IMG/VR virus record: IMGVR_UViG_3300021475_000014
Location: 1 to 61,535 of that record
Strand: one strand, 5' to 3'
Source: a virus
DNA length: 61,535 nt
The translations under genes were made by a program, and so were the position numbers. Numbering within the stretch: position 1 is the stretch's first letter; every line of letters begins with the position of its first letter. Below the pieces are notes generated by a model. It saw only the letters and a list, made by a program, of their open reading frames with translations. It did no database searches and was not told the DNA's origin. Shown one piece after another: positions 30,198 through 38,700 of the stretch.

Positions 30198-31112
30198 ATG
30201 CCACTGCCCGTACTCACCACACCAGCGATTGAGGTTGCCGCCCCGACACGGCAACCCCTTCGCGGTGGCCTGCGAGACGCCATCGGTCCCGAGGCGGTCC
30301 ACGACGTGGGCCGCCTCGGCGGCCAGGGTGCCGGCGTCATGTACCTGTCGGACACCTGCAACAGCGCTGTCGGTGCGTTCCCAGCCCCCTGCACCCAAAT
30401 CACGCCGCCGGTCATCGCGGCCGTCGACTGCGCCAACACCGACGACTTGCAGAACGCGGTTGCCATCGATCCGTTCCTGGACGGCAGCATCTTCGATGAA
30501 CAGATCACCTGCACCTGCGCCCAGCGCATCTCCTACGGCGCCCCGTTCACGCTGTGGGCAGCCGCCTGCGTGAACCCCCTCGAAGAACTCGATACCATCA
30601 CCGCCCGCGCCCGCAACACCCTCAACGCGGGCGCCTGGCGCGGCGTGGAACGCATCTTCGCCGCCATCCTCCCGGCCGCCGCCACCGACATCACCCCGGC
30701 CGCCTGTCAGTGCGGCATCGTCGCCGCAGTGTCCGCACTGGAAGGCCAGATGGCCTCCTGCTACGACGGGCAGGGCATCATCCACGCACCGGCATGGGCG
30801 GCACCGTACCTCGCCCAGTACATGCAGTTCTCCAACGACGCCGGGTTCCCACTGCACACCCGGCTCGGGACCCGGTTCGCCCTCGGCGGCGGCTACACCG
30901 GCAACGGCCCCAACGAGGTCGCCACCGACTGCACGTTCTGGATGTACATCACCCCACAGGTGGACGTGTACCGGGGCAACATCACCGTGCCGTCCATCCA
31001 GAAGACGGAACACAACACCACCAAGGCTGTCGCCCAGCAGCCCTACGCCATCACCGTCGACTGCGGCGGCATCTATGGCGCCCGGGTCAACATTGACCCG
31101 GCCTGCGTGTAG
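30198..31112 (+). CDS. Structural protein next to capsid, 304 aa
   Basis: MPLPVLTTPAIEVAAPTRQP start with AAGGACA upstream. Contains TARARNTLNAGAWRGVERIF and APAWAAPYLAQYMQFSNDAG, and LGTRFALGGGYTGNGPN, plus about ten cysteines. It resembles proteins that follow the capsid gene in some actinophages, possibly a second capsid or head-associated protein. Role uncertain. Confidence 0.6.
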   Translation: MPLPVLTTPAIEVAAPTRQPLRGGLRDAIGPEAVHDVGRLGGQGAGVMYLSDTCNSAVGAFPAPCTQITPPVIAAVDCANTDDLQNAVAIDPFLDGSIFDEQITCTCAQRISYGAPFTLWAAACVNPLEELDTITARARNTLNAGAWRGVERIFAAILPAAATDITPAACQCGIVAAVSALEGQMASCYDGQGIIHAPAWAAPYLAQYMQFSNDAGFPLHTRLGTRFALGGGYTGNGPNEVATDCTFWMYITPQVDVYRGNITVPSIQKTEHNTTKAVAQQPYAITVDCGGIYGARVNIDPACV

Positions 31113-31123
31113 GGAGCACAGCC

Positions 31124-32149
31124 GTGGCATCGGTAGCAACGCTCACCTACTCCTCCAACCATCCCGTCACCATCAACTGGGGCGACGGGACGACAGAGAC
31201 GTACCCGGCGTCGCCACCGCCAGCCACCCAGACCGTGCACCACACCTTCAGTTCATCCGGCCCGTGGACAGTGGTCCTCACCGACACCGTCAACGGCATG
31301 GCCACCACCACACAGCTCACCTGCTCCACCTGCGACGTCACCGGCGCCGAACTGTCCACTACGGACGCCACCGCCGGCACCTGGACGATCGGACCAATCG
31401 TCAACGGCACCGGCGGCGACGTCTCCGTCGACTGGGGTGACGGCACCGCCGCCAGCACCGTCACCTCCGGCGCAACCGGCACCCACACCTACGCGCCCGG
31501 AGTGGGTTCCGGCCCGTTCACCGTCACCGTCACCGACCCGGCCGTACCGGGCTGCACCGCCAGCGTCAGCGGCGGCAACGACCCGCACACCCCCGACGGT
31601 CCAGGCGTCATCGTCACCCCGACCTTGACGCTGACCTGCGTCGGCGGCGACGCCCAGCTTTCCGACGTGGTCACCCTCACCATCGCCGGGCCGGGCACTG
31701 CCTACACCGTCGACTGGGGCGACGGCACCGCCACCGAGACACACCCGTCCGGCAGCTTCACCCACACCTACGCCCGCCCGCCCGGCCTGCTGCGCACCGT
31801 TACCGTCACCGAGGCCACCACCACATGGGTGGGCACGGTCACCAGCCAGTGCGAGATCGCGCCGATCGTCACCAGCCTGGTCTGCAACTTCGTCGCCAAC
31901 TGCGACAAGCTGCCCGCCGACAACTTCACCACCGCCGTGGCCAACCCGATGGACCTGCACTGGGTAGGCACCGCCACCACCGCCACCTACACCGTCGACT
32001 GGGGCGACGGCACCGCACCGGCCACCGTCACAGCGGGCAACGCCACCACCCACACCTACGCCGCGCCGGGCACCTACAACGTCATCTGGACGGTGGTCGG
32101 AAACGCGAGCTGCATTGACAACCGTCAGTTCACCTTCCCGGTGGCGTGA
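31124..32149 (+). CDS. Tandem PKD/Ig-like repeat protein
   Basis: 341 residues from GTG (GGAG upstream). Four WGDGT signatures (INWGDGTTE, VDWGDGTAA, VDWGDGTATE, VDWGDGTAPA), each followed by HTY and a closing strand, so four PKD-type beta sandwiches in a row. Likely head or tail decoration that binds host surface sugars. Overlaps the next gene by one base (TGATG). Confidence 0.8.
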   Translation: MASVATLTYSSNHPVTINWGDGTTETYPASPPPATQTVHHTFSSSGPWTVVLTDTVNGMATTTQLTCSTCDVTGAELSTTDATAGTWTIGPIVNGTGGDVSVDWGDGTAASTVTSGATGTHTYAPGVGSGPFTVTVTDPAVPGCTASVSGGNDPHTPDGPGVIVTPTLTLTCVGGDAQLSDVVTLTIAGPGTAYTVDWGDGTATETHPSGSFTHTYARPPGLLRTVTVTEATTTWVGTVTSQCEIAPIVTSLVCNFVANCDKLPADNFTTAVANPMDLHWVGTATTATYTVDWGDGTAPATVTAGNATTHTYAAPGTYNVIWTVVGNASCIDNRQFTFPVA

Positions 32150-32652
32150 TGGCGAACTTGGCAACGCTCTCGTTCCAGGCATCACACCCGGTCCGTATCG
32201 ACTGGGGCGACGGCACGATCGTTGTCGCCACCAGCTCGCCCGCCACACACCTCTACGCCGGCCCCGGCGCGAAGGCGATCACCCTCACCGACACGGTCAA
32301 CGGCCTGTCCGGCGAAGGCGCGGTCTCCTGCGACGGGATCAACGACACCACATGTGATTTCGCCCCGCTGTGCGTGAAGATCACCACCGTCTCACCATGG
32401 CAGCGCACCACCGGCGGAGACGGCAACCGGAACACAATCACCTTCGGCCCGGTACAGCCGGTCCAAGACTTCACCCTCGACTGGGGCGACGGCAGCGCAG
32501 TCGTCACGCTGCCGGCCGGCGGCACTCTCACCCATGCTTACACCGGCGGCACCATCGGCGCCTTCGCGCCGTTCTGGAACATCCTGACCTACGTTCCCGG
32601 CCACCCCGAATGCGCTGAAATCTGGTCCGTGCAGCGGGTGACCTCACCATGA
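32149..32652 (+). CDS. Two-domain PKD protein
   Basis: 167 residues with RIDWGDGTIVV and LDWGDGSAVV, two PKD-like units. The ATG (32149) overlaps the previous stop; a GTG three bases upstream is also possible. Probably arose by domain duplication from the neighbour. Confidence 0.75.
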   Translation: MANLATLSFQASHPVRIDWGDGTIVVATSSPATHLYAGPGAKAITLTDTVNGLSGEGAVSCDGINDTTCDFAPLCVKITTVSPWQRTTGGDGNRNTITFGPVQPVQDFTLDWGDGSAVVTLPAGGTLTHAYTGGTIGAFAPFWNILTYVPGHPECAEIWSVQRVTSP

Positions 32653-32936
32653 GCGCGTTCAAAGTTGTCGTCCACTACACCTGCACCGACCAGGTGATCA
32701 TCGCGTGGGGCGCACCCGATTTCAGCACCAGCCAACACGTGTCTTCCCCGGCGACCCACCTGTACGCCACCGGCGGCACACACAACATCACCGTTGGGAA
32801 CCAGCGCACCGGCGAACTGTTCAGCGGCACCGTAACCTGCCCCGTCGCCATGAGCTGGGACGAGGTTGCGGCCCTCTACGCGAGCTGGGATGCCCTCTCC
32901 GCAGCGAACCCGAGCTGGGATGAGGTGCCCTACTAA
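32649..32936 (+). CDS. Single degenerate PKD-like protein
   Basis: 95 residues. VIIAWGAPDFSTSQHVSSPA replaces the WGDG signature, followed by THLYATGGTHNITV, so a diverged single PKD domain, then a tail with repeated SWDEV/SWDAL. ATGA overlap upstream, TAATG overlap downstream. Confidence 0.7.
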   Translation: MSAFKVVVHYTCTDQVIIAWGAPDFSTSQHVSSPATHLYATGGTHNITVGNQRTGELFSGTVTCPVAMSWDEVAALYASWDALSAANPSWDEVPY

Positions 32937-32988
32937 TGGCCAACCCACCCGCCGGGTCCACCCCCACCTACCACCTGCGCTGGCCCGG
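32932..32988 (+). repeat. 57-bp exact direct repeat, copy 1
   Basis: Identical to 33501-33557; covers the stop/start overlap and the first codons of two tandem paralogues. A diverged third copy begins at 34067. Confidence 0.9.
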
Positions 32989-33505
32989 CGGATCCGATCC
33001 TGCCGAAGGCCCCACCGGCTTCCAGAACCTGGCCAACGACACCGAGACAGCACTGGAAGCCACCCGGAATTTGCCCACCTACCCGTGGGTCACCCTGGCT
33101 CACATCCCCGGCACAGTGGGTGCCGGCGCCACCGTCAGGGCCGCCTGGACGCTCTCCGGCCAGTCCGCCGACAACATCCACAGTCTCGGCACCGGCGGAA
33201 CCAGTCTCGTCACCACCCGCCCCGGCGCCTACCTGCTCATGTTCAAATTCCGCACCGTCAATACCGGCACCATCGTCAACGGCGTCTACCTTCAGGCGTT
33301 CTGGGGGCAGAGCGTCGGCGGCCAGCTCGACTTTCTGGTGCCCATCTACGGCAGCAGCAACATCGACCTGTTCGGCCAGGGCGTGGTGCGGATCCTCGCG
33401 CCCGTCAGCGGCGTCGGCTTCACCTGCGACATCTTCAACCAGAGCAGCCAGGGACAGACGTTCGGCAACACCAGCTACGCCCACTTCTACCGGGTGGGTG
33501 ACTAA
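32936..33505 (+). CDS. Tandem fibre-like paralogue 1
   Basis: 189 residues. N-terminal MANPPAGSTPTYHLRWPGGS then a helix (NLANDTETALEA), followed by a beta-rich jelly-roll-like domain (VNGVYLQAFWGQSVGGQLDF; YAHFYRVGD). Similar in design to trimeric fibre-tip or head-fibre proteins. First of three tandem copies. Confidence 0.7.
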   Translation: MANPPAGSTPTYHLRWPGGSDPAEGPTGFQNLANDTETALEATRNLPTYPWVTLAHIPGTVGAGATVRAAWTLSGQSADNIHSLGTGGTSLVTTRPGAYLLMFKFRTVNTGTIVNGVYLQAFWGQSVGGQLDFLVPIYGSSNIDLFGQGVVRILAPVSGVGFTCDIFNQSSQGQTFGNTSYAHFYRVGD

Positions 33506-33557
33506 TGGCCAACCCACCCGCCGGGTCCACCCCCACCTACCACCTGCGCTGGCCCGG
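33501..33557 (+). repeat. 57-bp exact direct repeat, copy 2
   Basis: Identical to 32932-32988, at the start of paralogue 2; a substrate for recombination between paralogues. Confidence 0.9.
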
Positions 33558-34071
33558 TGGCCCCAATCCGGCCGAAGGCCCGACCGGCTACCAGAACCTG
33601 GCCACCGACACCGAGACAGCCATGCTCGGCGCACTACCCCTGTCCAGCAGCGCGCCGTGGGTCATGATGACCGTCGCCGCCGGAACCCTCGCGGCGAGCG
33701 CGAACACGGCGGTTGCCTTCACCATCCGGGCACAGCACGCGGCCAACTGGTTCAGCATGGGCGGCACACAGAACCTGCTCACCACCCGACCCGGCGTCTA
33801 CAGCCTGGACAGCAACATCCGCACACTCGCCACAGGCACACCAGCCTCCGGCACGTGGCTTCAGGCGTACTGGTCCAGTACCGGCGCCGCAGTGCTGGAT
33901 ACCGTTGCTCCCCTGTGGGGCGCGGGCTGGCTCGACATCATCGGCAGCTTCTCATTCCACTACGCCGCACCCGTCTCCGGCAGTGGCCTGACGTGTGTCA
34001 TTCAAAACAGCTCGACCCAGAACCAGACCCTCAACGGCGGTTGGTTCTCCCTCACCTGGTTGGGGGACTGA
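33505..34071 (+). CDS. Tandem fibre-like paralogue 2
   Basis: 188 residues, the same N-terminal 17 residues as paralogue 1, then a diverged beta domain ending LTWLGD. TAATG overlap with paralogue 1 and TGATG with paralogue 3. Conserved head and variable tip suggest receptor-binding or decoration variants. Confidence 0.7.
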   Translation: MANPPAGSTPTYHLRWPGGPNPAEGPTGYQNLATDTETAMLGALPLSSSAPWVMMTVAAGTLAASANTAVAFTIRAQHAANWFSMGGTQNLLTTRPGVYSLDSNIRTLATGTPASGTWLQAYWSSTGAAVLDTVAPLWGAGWLDIIGSFSFHYAAPVSGSGLTCVIQNSSTQNQTLNGGWFSLTWLGD

Positions 34072-34646
34072 TGGCCAACCCACCGGCAGGATCCACGCCG
34101 ATCTATCACTTGCCGTGGCCCGGCGGTCCCAACCCGGCCGAAGGTCCGACCGGCTTCAGAAACCTGGCCCAGGCCATCGAGCCGGCGATCGGTCAGGTTC
34201 GCGGCGACCCGAACACGCCCTGGTGTTTCTGCCCCGTCACCTCGGCCGTCACCGTGGCCAACGGCGCGAACAGCGGTCCGATCCCCATCTCCATCGGCCA
34301 GCAGAGCACGCACGGCGTCTTCTTCGCCGGCACCGCAGGCAGCAATTCCGTCGCCACCAACCGCCCCGGCATGTACCGCTTCCAGATGGGCGTCCGGACC
34401 CGGCTTCTCACCGGCACCGCCAACGCGGGCGGCTGGAACACGCTGTCCCTCGGCATTAACGCTGCGCTGCTTCAGAATTGGGTGATGCGCGCCTCGGGCC
34501 TGCTGTGGTGCGACTTTTGGTTCTCCGGCCTGTTCCGCGTTAACGCCACTACCGACCGGATCACCATCACCTTCACCAATTCTTCCGGTGCCACCGGCTG
34601 GCAGGTTACCGGCGGCCAATTCTGGTGGAACTGGATCAACGCCTGA
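34071..34646 (+). CDS. Tandem fibre-like paralogue 3
   Basis: 191 residues: MANPPAGSTPIYHLPWPGGP start and NLAQAIEPAIGQVRG helix, then a beta domain ending FWWNWINA. More diverged than paralogues 1 and 2 at DNA level. Confidence 0.7.
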   Translation: MANPPAGSTPIYHLPWPGGPNPAEGPTGFRNLAQAIEPAIGQVRGDPNTPWCFCPVTSAVTVANGANSGPIPISIGQQSTHGVFFAGTAGSNSVATNRPGMYRFQMGVRTRLLTGTANAGGWNTLSLGINAALLQNWVMRASGLLWCDFWFSGLFRVNATTDRITITFTNSSGATGWQVTGGQFWWNWINA

Positions 34647-34647
34647 T

Positions 34648-35058
34648 ATGGCGACCCGGCTCGTCCTCTACGAGGGCGTCATCCAGACCTATATCACCGA
34701 GCAGGCACGCCAGCTCGTCACCACCACCGGCGAAGAAGTCATGGTGGCCGCGAAAGTCTTGGCGCCCAAGCGTTCCGGGCTGCTCGCCGCGTCCATCCAC
34801 ATGACACCGTTGAGCATCCGTGGGCTGCGGGTCAGTACCGAGGTGGGCTCCGACCAGTACTACGCGCTGATCGTCCACAACGGCAGCCGACCACACGAGA
34901 TTGACGCCGCGCCCGGCGAAGTGCTTTACCTCGGCCCGCTCGGCTTCGCCACCTACGTCCACCACCCCGGCACGCGCGGAACGCCGTATCTCACGGAGCC
35001 CCTACAGCGTGTAGGGCACCGACTCAACTTCATCGTGACGTCCGAACACGTCGGGTAA
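34648..35058 (+). CDS. HK97 gp10-like tail completion protein
   Basis: 136 residues. AKVLAPKRSGLLAASI, then YYALIVHNGSRPHEIDAAPG and YVHHPGTRGTPYL match the HK97-gp10 family: Pro-x-x-[ST]G-L helix, then the VHxGT-like hairpin. It caps the tail or joins it to the head. Located upstream of the chaperone genes as expected. Confidence 0.85.
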   Translation: MATRLVLYEGVIQTYITEQARQLVTTTGEEVMVAAKVLAPKRSGLLAASIHMTPLSIRGLRVSTEVGSDQYYALIVHNGSRPHEIDAAPGEVLYLGPLGFATYVHHPGTRGTPYLTEPLQRVGHRLNFIVTSEHVG

Positions 35059-35059
35059 C

Positions 35060-35074
35060 ACTTTCTCCGCACCT
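35060..35074 (-). promoter_or_regulatory. Phage 15-mer site E
   Basis: Plus strand ACTTTCTCCGCACCT (one mismatch, reversed relative to copy A), between the gp10-like gene and the chaperone. TAGGAT follows at 35082-35087, so the site would cover the -35/spacer of a plus-strand promoter. Confidence 0.7.
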
Positions 35075-35115
35075 TTCCGCCTAGGATCGGCACAGACGTG
35101 TGGAGAGGACATGCC

Positions 35116-35526
35116 GTGAAAGAATTCACCTCGTCAGTACAGGCGCGCACCAACGGGCAACCGCAGCTCCAGAACCTGCCGTTCACATTGGACGGTGTCA
35201 CATACGAGCTGCGGGCGCCCAAGCAAGCGCAGTTGGCGTTCCTGTTCGCCTCCGCTTCGCTGCACCGCAGCTCCTCTGACCGGGTCGCCGCGATGCTCGA
35301 CTTTCTCGAAGCCGCGCTGACACCGCCCGGCGATGAGGCGATCCGACTGCGGCTGTTGGACCCGGAAGACGCCCTGGACCTGGACGCGGTCATGGACATC
35401 ATGAACTGGGCCATGGAGGAATGGACGGGACGCCCCCCTACGTCTGCCAACGGCTCCTCGCGTCGGCCGTCAGTCGTTGGCCGGCGTACGAAGGCCATCT
35501 CCTCCGGCAAGGCGTCGACCCGCTGA
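35116..35526 (+). CDS. Tail assembly chaperone, short form (G)
   Basis: 136 residues from GTG at 35116 after GGAGAGGA. VQARTNGQPQLQNLPFTLDG, then LRAPKQAQLAFLFASAS and the acidic helices LEAALTPPGDEAIRLRLLDP, DLDAVMDIMNWAMEEWTG fit actinophage G proteins, which coat the tape measure during tail assembly. A -1 slip site near the end yields the fusion. Confidence 0.85.
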   Translation: MKEFTSSVQARTNGQPQLQNLPFTLDGVTYELRAPKQAQLAFLFASASLHRSSSDRVAAMLDFLEAALTPPGDEAIRLRLLDPEDALDLDAVMDIMNWAMEEWTGRPPTSANGSSRRPSVVGRRTKAISSGKASTR

Positions 35527-35750
35527 CGCTGATCCTGCCGCAGATGCTCTCCACCATCTATGCCTGGATGACGGAGGGCGCCACGGCGGAGTCTCTCCAG
35601 AAATTCGACCAGGCACTGTACGAGCCCGATGTGGACGCTGAACTCGGCGCCAACGCTCCCGGATGGAGCGACGAAGAGACGTTCGAATCGTTCGAATCCT
35701 TCACCGCCACCATGGGCAGTTCCCGTTCGGTCCTCGGCGCGGTCAACTAG
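35116..35750 (+). CDS. Tail assembly chaperone G-T fusion by -1 frameshift
   Basis: The frame of the G protein contains C CCC CCT at 35433-35439. A -1 slip there gives join(35116-35439, 35439-35750), 211 residues, with T-part YVCQRLLASAVSRWPAYEGH and a final acidic stretch (WSDEETFESFESF). Programmed -1 slippage between G and T just before the tape measure gene is conserved in siphoviruses; the site and the open overlapping frame are seen directly. Confidence 0.8.
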
Positions 35751-35752
35751 TC

Positions 35753-35767
35753 ACTTTCCCCGCACCT
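35753..35767 (-). promoter_or_regulatory. Phage 15-mer site F
   Basis: Plus strand ACTTTCCCCGCACCT, exact, between chaperone and tape measure genes. TACGAT follows at 35777-35782, the same layout as site E. Confidence 0.75.
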
Positions 35768-35789
35768 TTCTTCGCCTACGATCAAAGCC

Positions 35790-38700
35790 GTGACCACGCT
35801 CGGTCGGGCCTACATCGAAATCGTCGCCGATGGCAGCGGTTTCAGCACCAGCCTGCGCGAACAGGTCGAGAAGCAACTCAACACCGAGCTGAACGCCGCA
35901 GCGAAAGACGCCGGGGCCGAAGCCGGCGAAGTGGGCGGCAAGGAATTCACCACCGGCATGTCCAAGGGCATCAAAGACGGTGAATCCAAGGTGTCCACCG
36001 AGGCCGGCAAAGTCGGCGACAAGGCCGGCAAGTCGTTGCGTGCCAACCTCACCAAACAGACTAAGGATCTCGAAGACGACCTGGACAAGATCGGCAAGGG
36101 GTTCACCAAGCTGCTCAACCCGGTGACGTCGTTGGGCAAGGGCTTCGCCAACGTCACCAGACTGGCCTCCCTGCTCGTGGTCGGACTCGGCGCCATCGTC
36201 GGCGCCGCCTCCCTGGCCACCCCCGCGCTGCTGTCACTCGGCGCCGCAGTCGTCAGCCTCTCCGGCCTGGCTCTCGCGCTGCCGGCAGCGCTCGGCGCGC
36301 TGGGCGCCGCGTTCATCGGCGTTAAGTTCGCCGTGTCCGGCTTCTCCGACGCGCTGAAAGCCACCACCTCGGCGCAGTTCGACAAGGCCACACAGGACAT
36401 GGGTACCAACGCCAAGGCACTCGCCGGTGTGCTGCGTGACCTGCGTCCACAGTTCGTCGCCATCAAAGATGCCAGCCAGGAGGCATTCGCCGCCCAGGTC
36501 ATCGGCAACATCCGATCCACAGTGGCCGTCGTGTCCGGGCCGTTGAAGGCTGGTCTCGCCGTTGTCGGTGAAGAATTTGGTCGGCTCACCAATCAGGTGC
36601 TGGCCTTCATTCGTTCCGCGCAGGGCCTCACGCTGCTGCACGACTGGATCAGCAGTGGCGTCACATCCATTGACGCACTCAGTCTGGCTCTGCGCTCGAT
36701 CCTGCCTGGCATCGCCCGGTTGACCGCCGCGATGAAGCCTGCCCTCGACGGACTCATCATTCAGGCTGCTCTACTCGGCCAGAAGTTCGGTAATTGGCTG
36801 ATCGCCATCTCTGATAGCGGCAAGGCTGCGCAGTGGTTTCAGACCGCGCTCGACGTCCTCAAAGCACTCGGCACAGTCGTCGCCAACGTGGCCCGCATCT
36901 TCAAGCAACTCTTCGACGAGTCCGGGCAGAGCGCCACCGGCCTGTTGCAGACCATCGGACTCCTGACTGGCAGCCTCACCGCGTTCTTCTCCACCGCGTC
37001 CGGCCAGAAAGCCCTCGCGGCATTCTTCGATGGCCTGCGGCAGGTGTCTGCCGCGCTGTCCCCGATCATCGACGCGCTCGCCACATCGGTCGGCAAGGTC
37101 ATTCCACTGCTCGCCCAGGCCGTCGTCGCGCTCGCCCCCGGCATCGCCACATTCGTCTCCGCACTCGGTGATGCCCTGGCCAACCTCGGCCCCGCGATCA
37201 CGCCGGTTTTCAAGGCACTCTCCGACACCCTGATCGCCATCGCGCCAGTGCTGCCGGACTTGGCCACAGCGTTCGCCAACATGGTTCTGGCGATCGTGCC
37301 ACTGGTTCCGGCGCTGACACCGCTCGTCGTACTGCTCGCCCAGGACTTCACCGACGCGATTATCAACCTGACCCCGGCCATCCAGACTCTGGTCGGTTGG
37401 CTGTCGACTCTCGCCGGCTGGCTGGCCAATCACAAGGCCGCCTTTGACGCTGTCGTGATCTCCGTTCTCGCCCTCATTGGCGTCTATGAAACGCTGAAAG
37501 CCACCGTCAAGACGGTTCAGTTCGTCGGTGACGTTGCCGGTGCGCTATCCAAGATCGACGCGGTCTCGGCTGCCGTGCTGAAGCTGGCAGGACTCCAGAC
37601 GGCGGAGACTGCGTTCGCCGGAATCAGTGGCGAGATCGCTCTTTTGAGCACGCGCATCGGACTCTTGGGTCTAGCAATGCAGACCTTCATTCTGGAGACA
37701 ATTCCCGAACTGGTGACGTCGCTCGGCGTAGCGACAGCGTCGTTCCTCGAACTCGACCTTGCGATGGACGCCAACCCGATCGGCCTCATCGTCTTGGGCA
37801 TTGCTGCCCTCATCGCCATCATCGCCGCGCTGGTTGTCGGCATCATCGAGCTGGTCAAGCACTGGGACCAGGTGGTCGCATTCTTCAAGCGGCTGCCCGG
37901 CTACTTCGTGGACGCCTACAACGCGGTGAAGAACTTCGTCCTCGCGATCCCCGCGCTGTTCACCAACGCCTTCGATGCGGTGGTCGACTGGCTGAAAGAC
38001 ATCCCCGGTGCCGTCGCCGACTTCTTTGTCAGCATCGGCAAGTCGGTCGCCGATTTTGCGGAGTCGATCCCCGGCGCTGTCGTGTCGCTGCTGTCGGCCG
38101 CGTGGGACGGCATCAAGGGGTTCCTCGAATCGCTGCCGGGGCTTGCGGTTCAAGCGCTGAAGGATTTGTTTGACGCCATGCTGTTCTCCATCGGGGCCGG
38201 AATCGCTTTGGTGGTCGGCGTTTTCATCCTGCTGCCCATCAAGCTGGTTTCGCTTCTCATCGATGTGACACCGCAGGTACTGGCTTGGATCGGTGACCTG
38301 TTCGTCAAGCTCGGCGCTGCCATCGTCGCGGGCGCAGTGTTCGTCGCCAAACTGTGGTGGGACATGTTCACCACCATGATTGACCTTGCGGCACAAGGAC
38401 TTCAGGCCATTGCCGACTTCTTTGCCGCACTGCCAGGCCGAATCTGGGCCGCGATCGTGTCACTGTCCAAGACGCTGACCGACTTCTTCACCGGATTGTG
38501 GACGGATACGACCGGGATCGTATCGGCATGGCTCGATGCCATCGCCGACTTCTTTATCAAGCTCCCCGGCCGGATCTGGGCCGCCATCACGTCGCTGCCA
38601 GGCACACTGCACGGATTCTTCGTGGACATGTGGCACGACACCGTCTCGCTGGTGACAGCCTGGATCGACGCTATAGTCGACTTTTTCGTCAAACTCCCGG

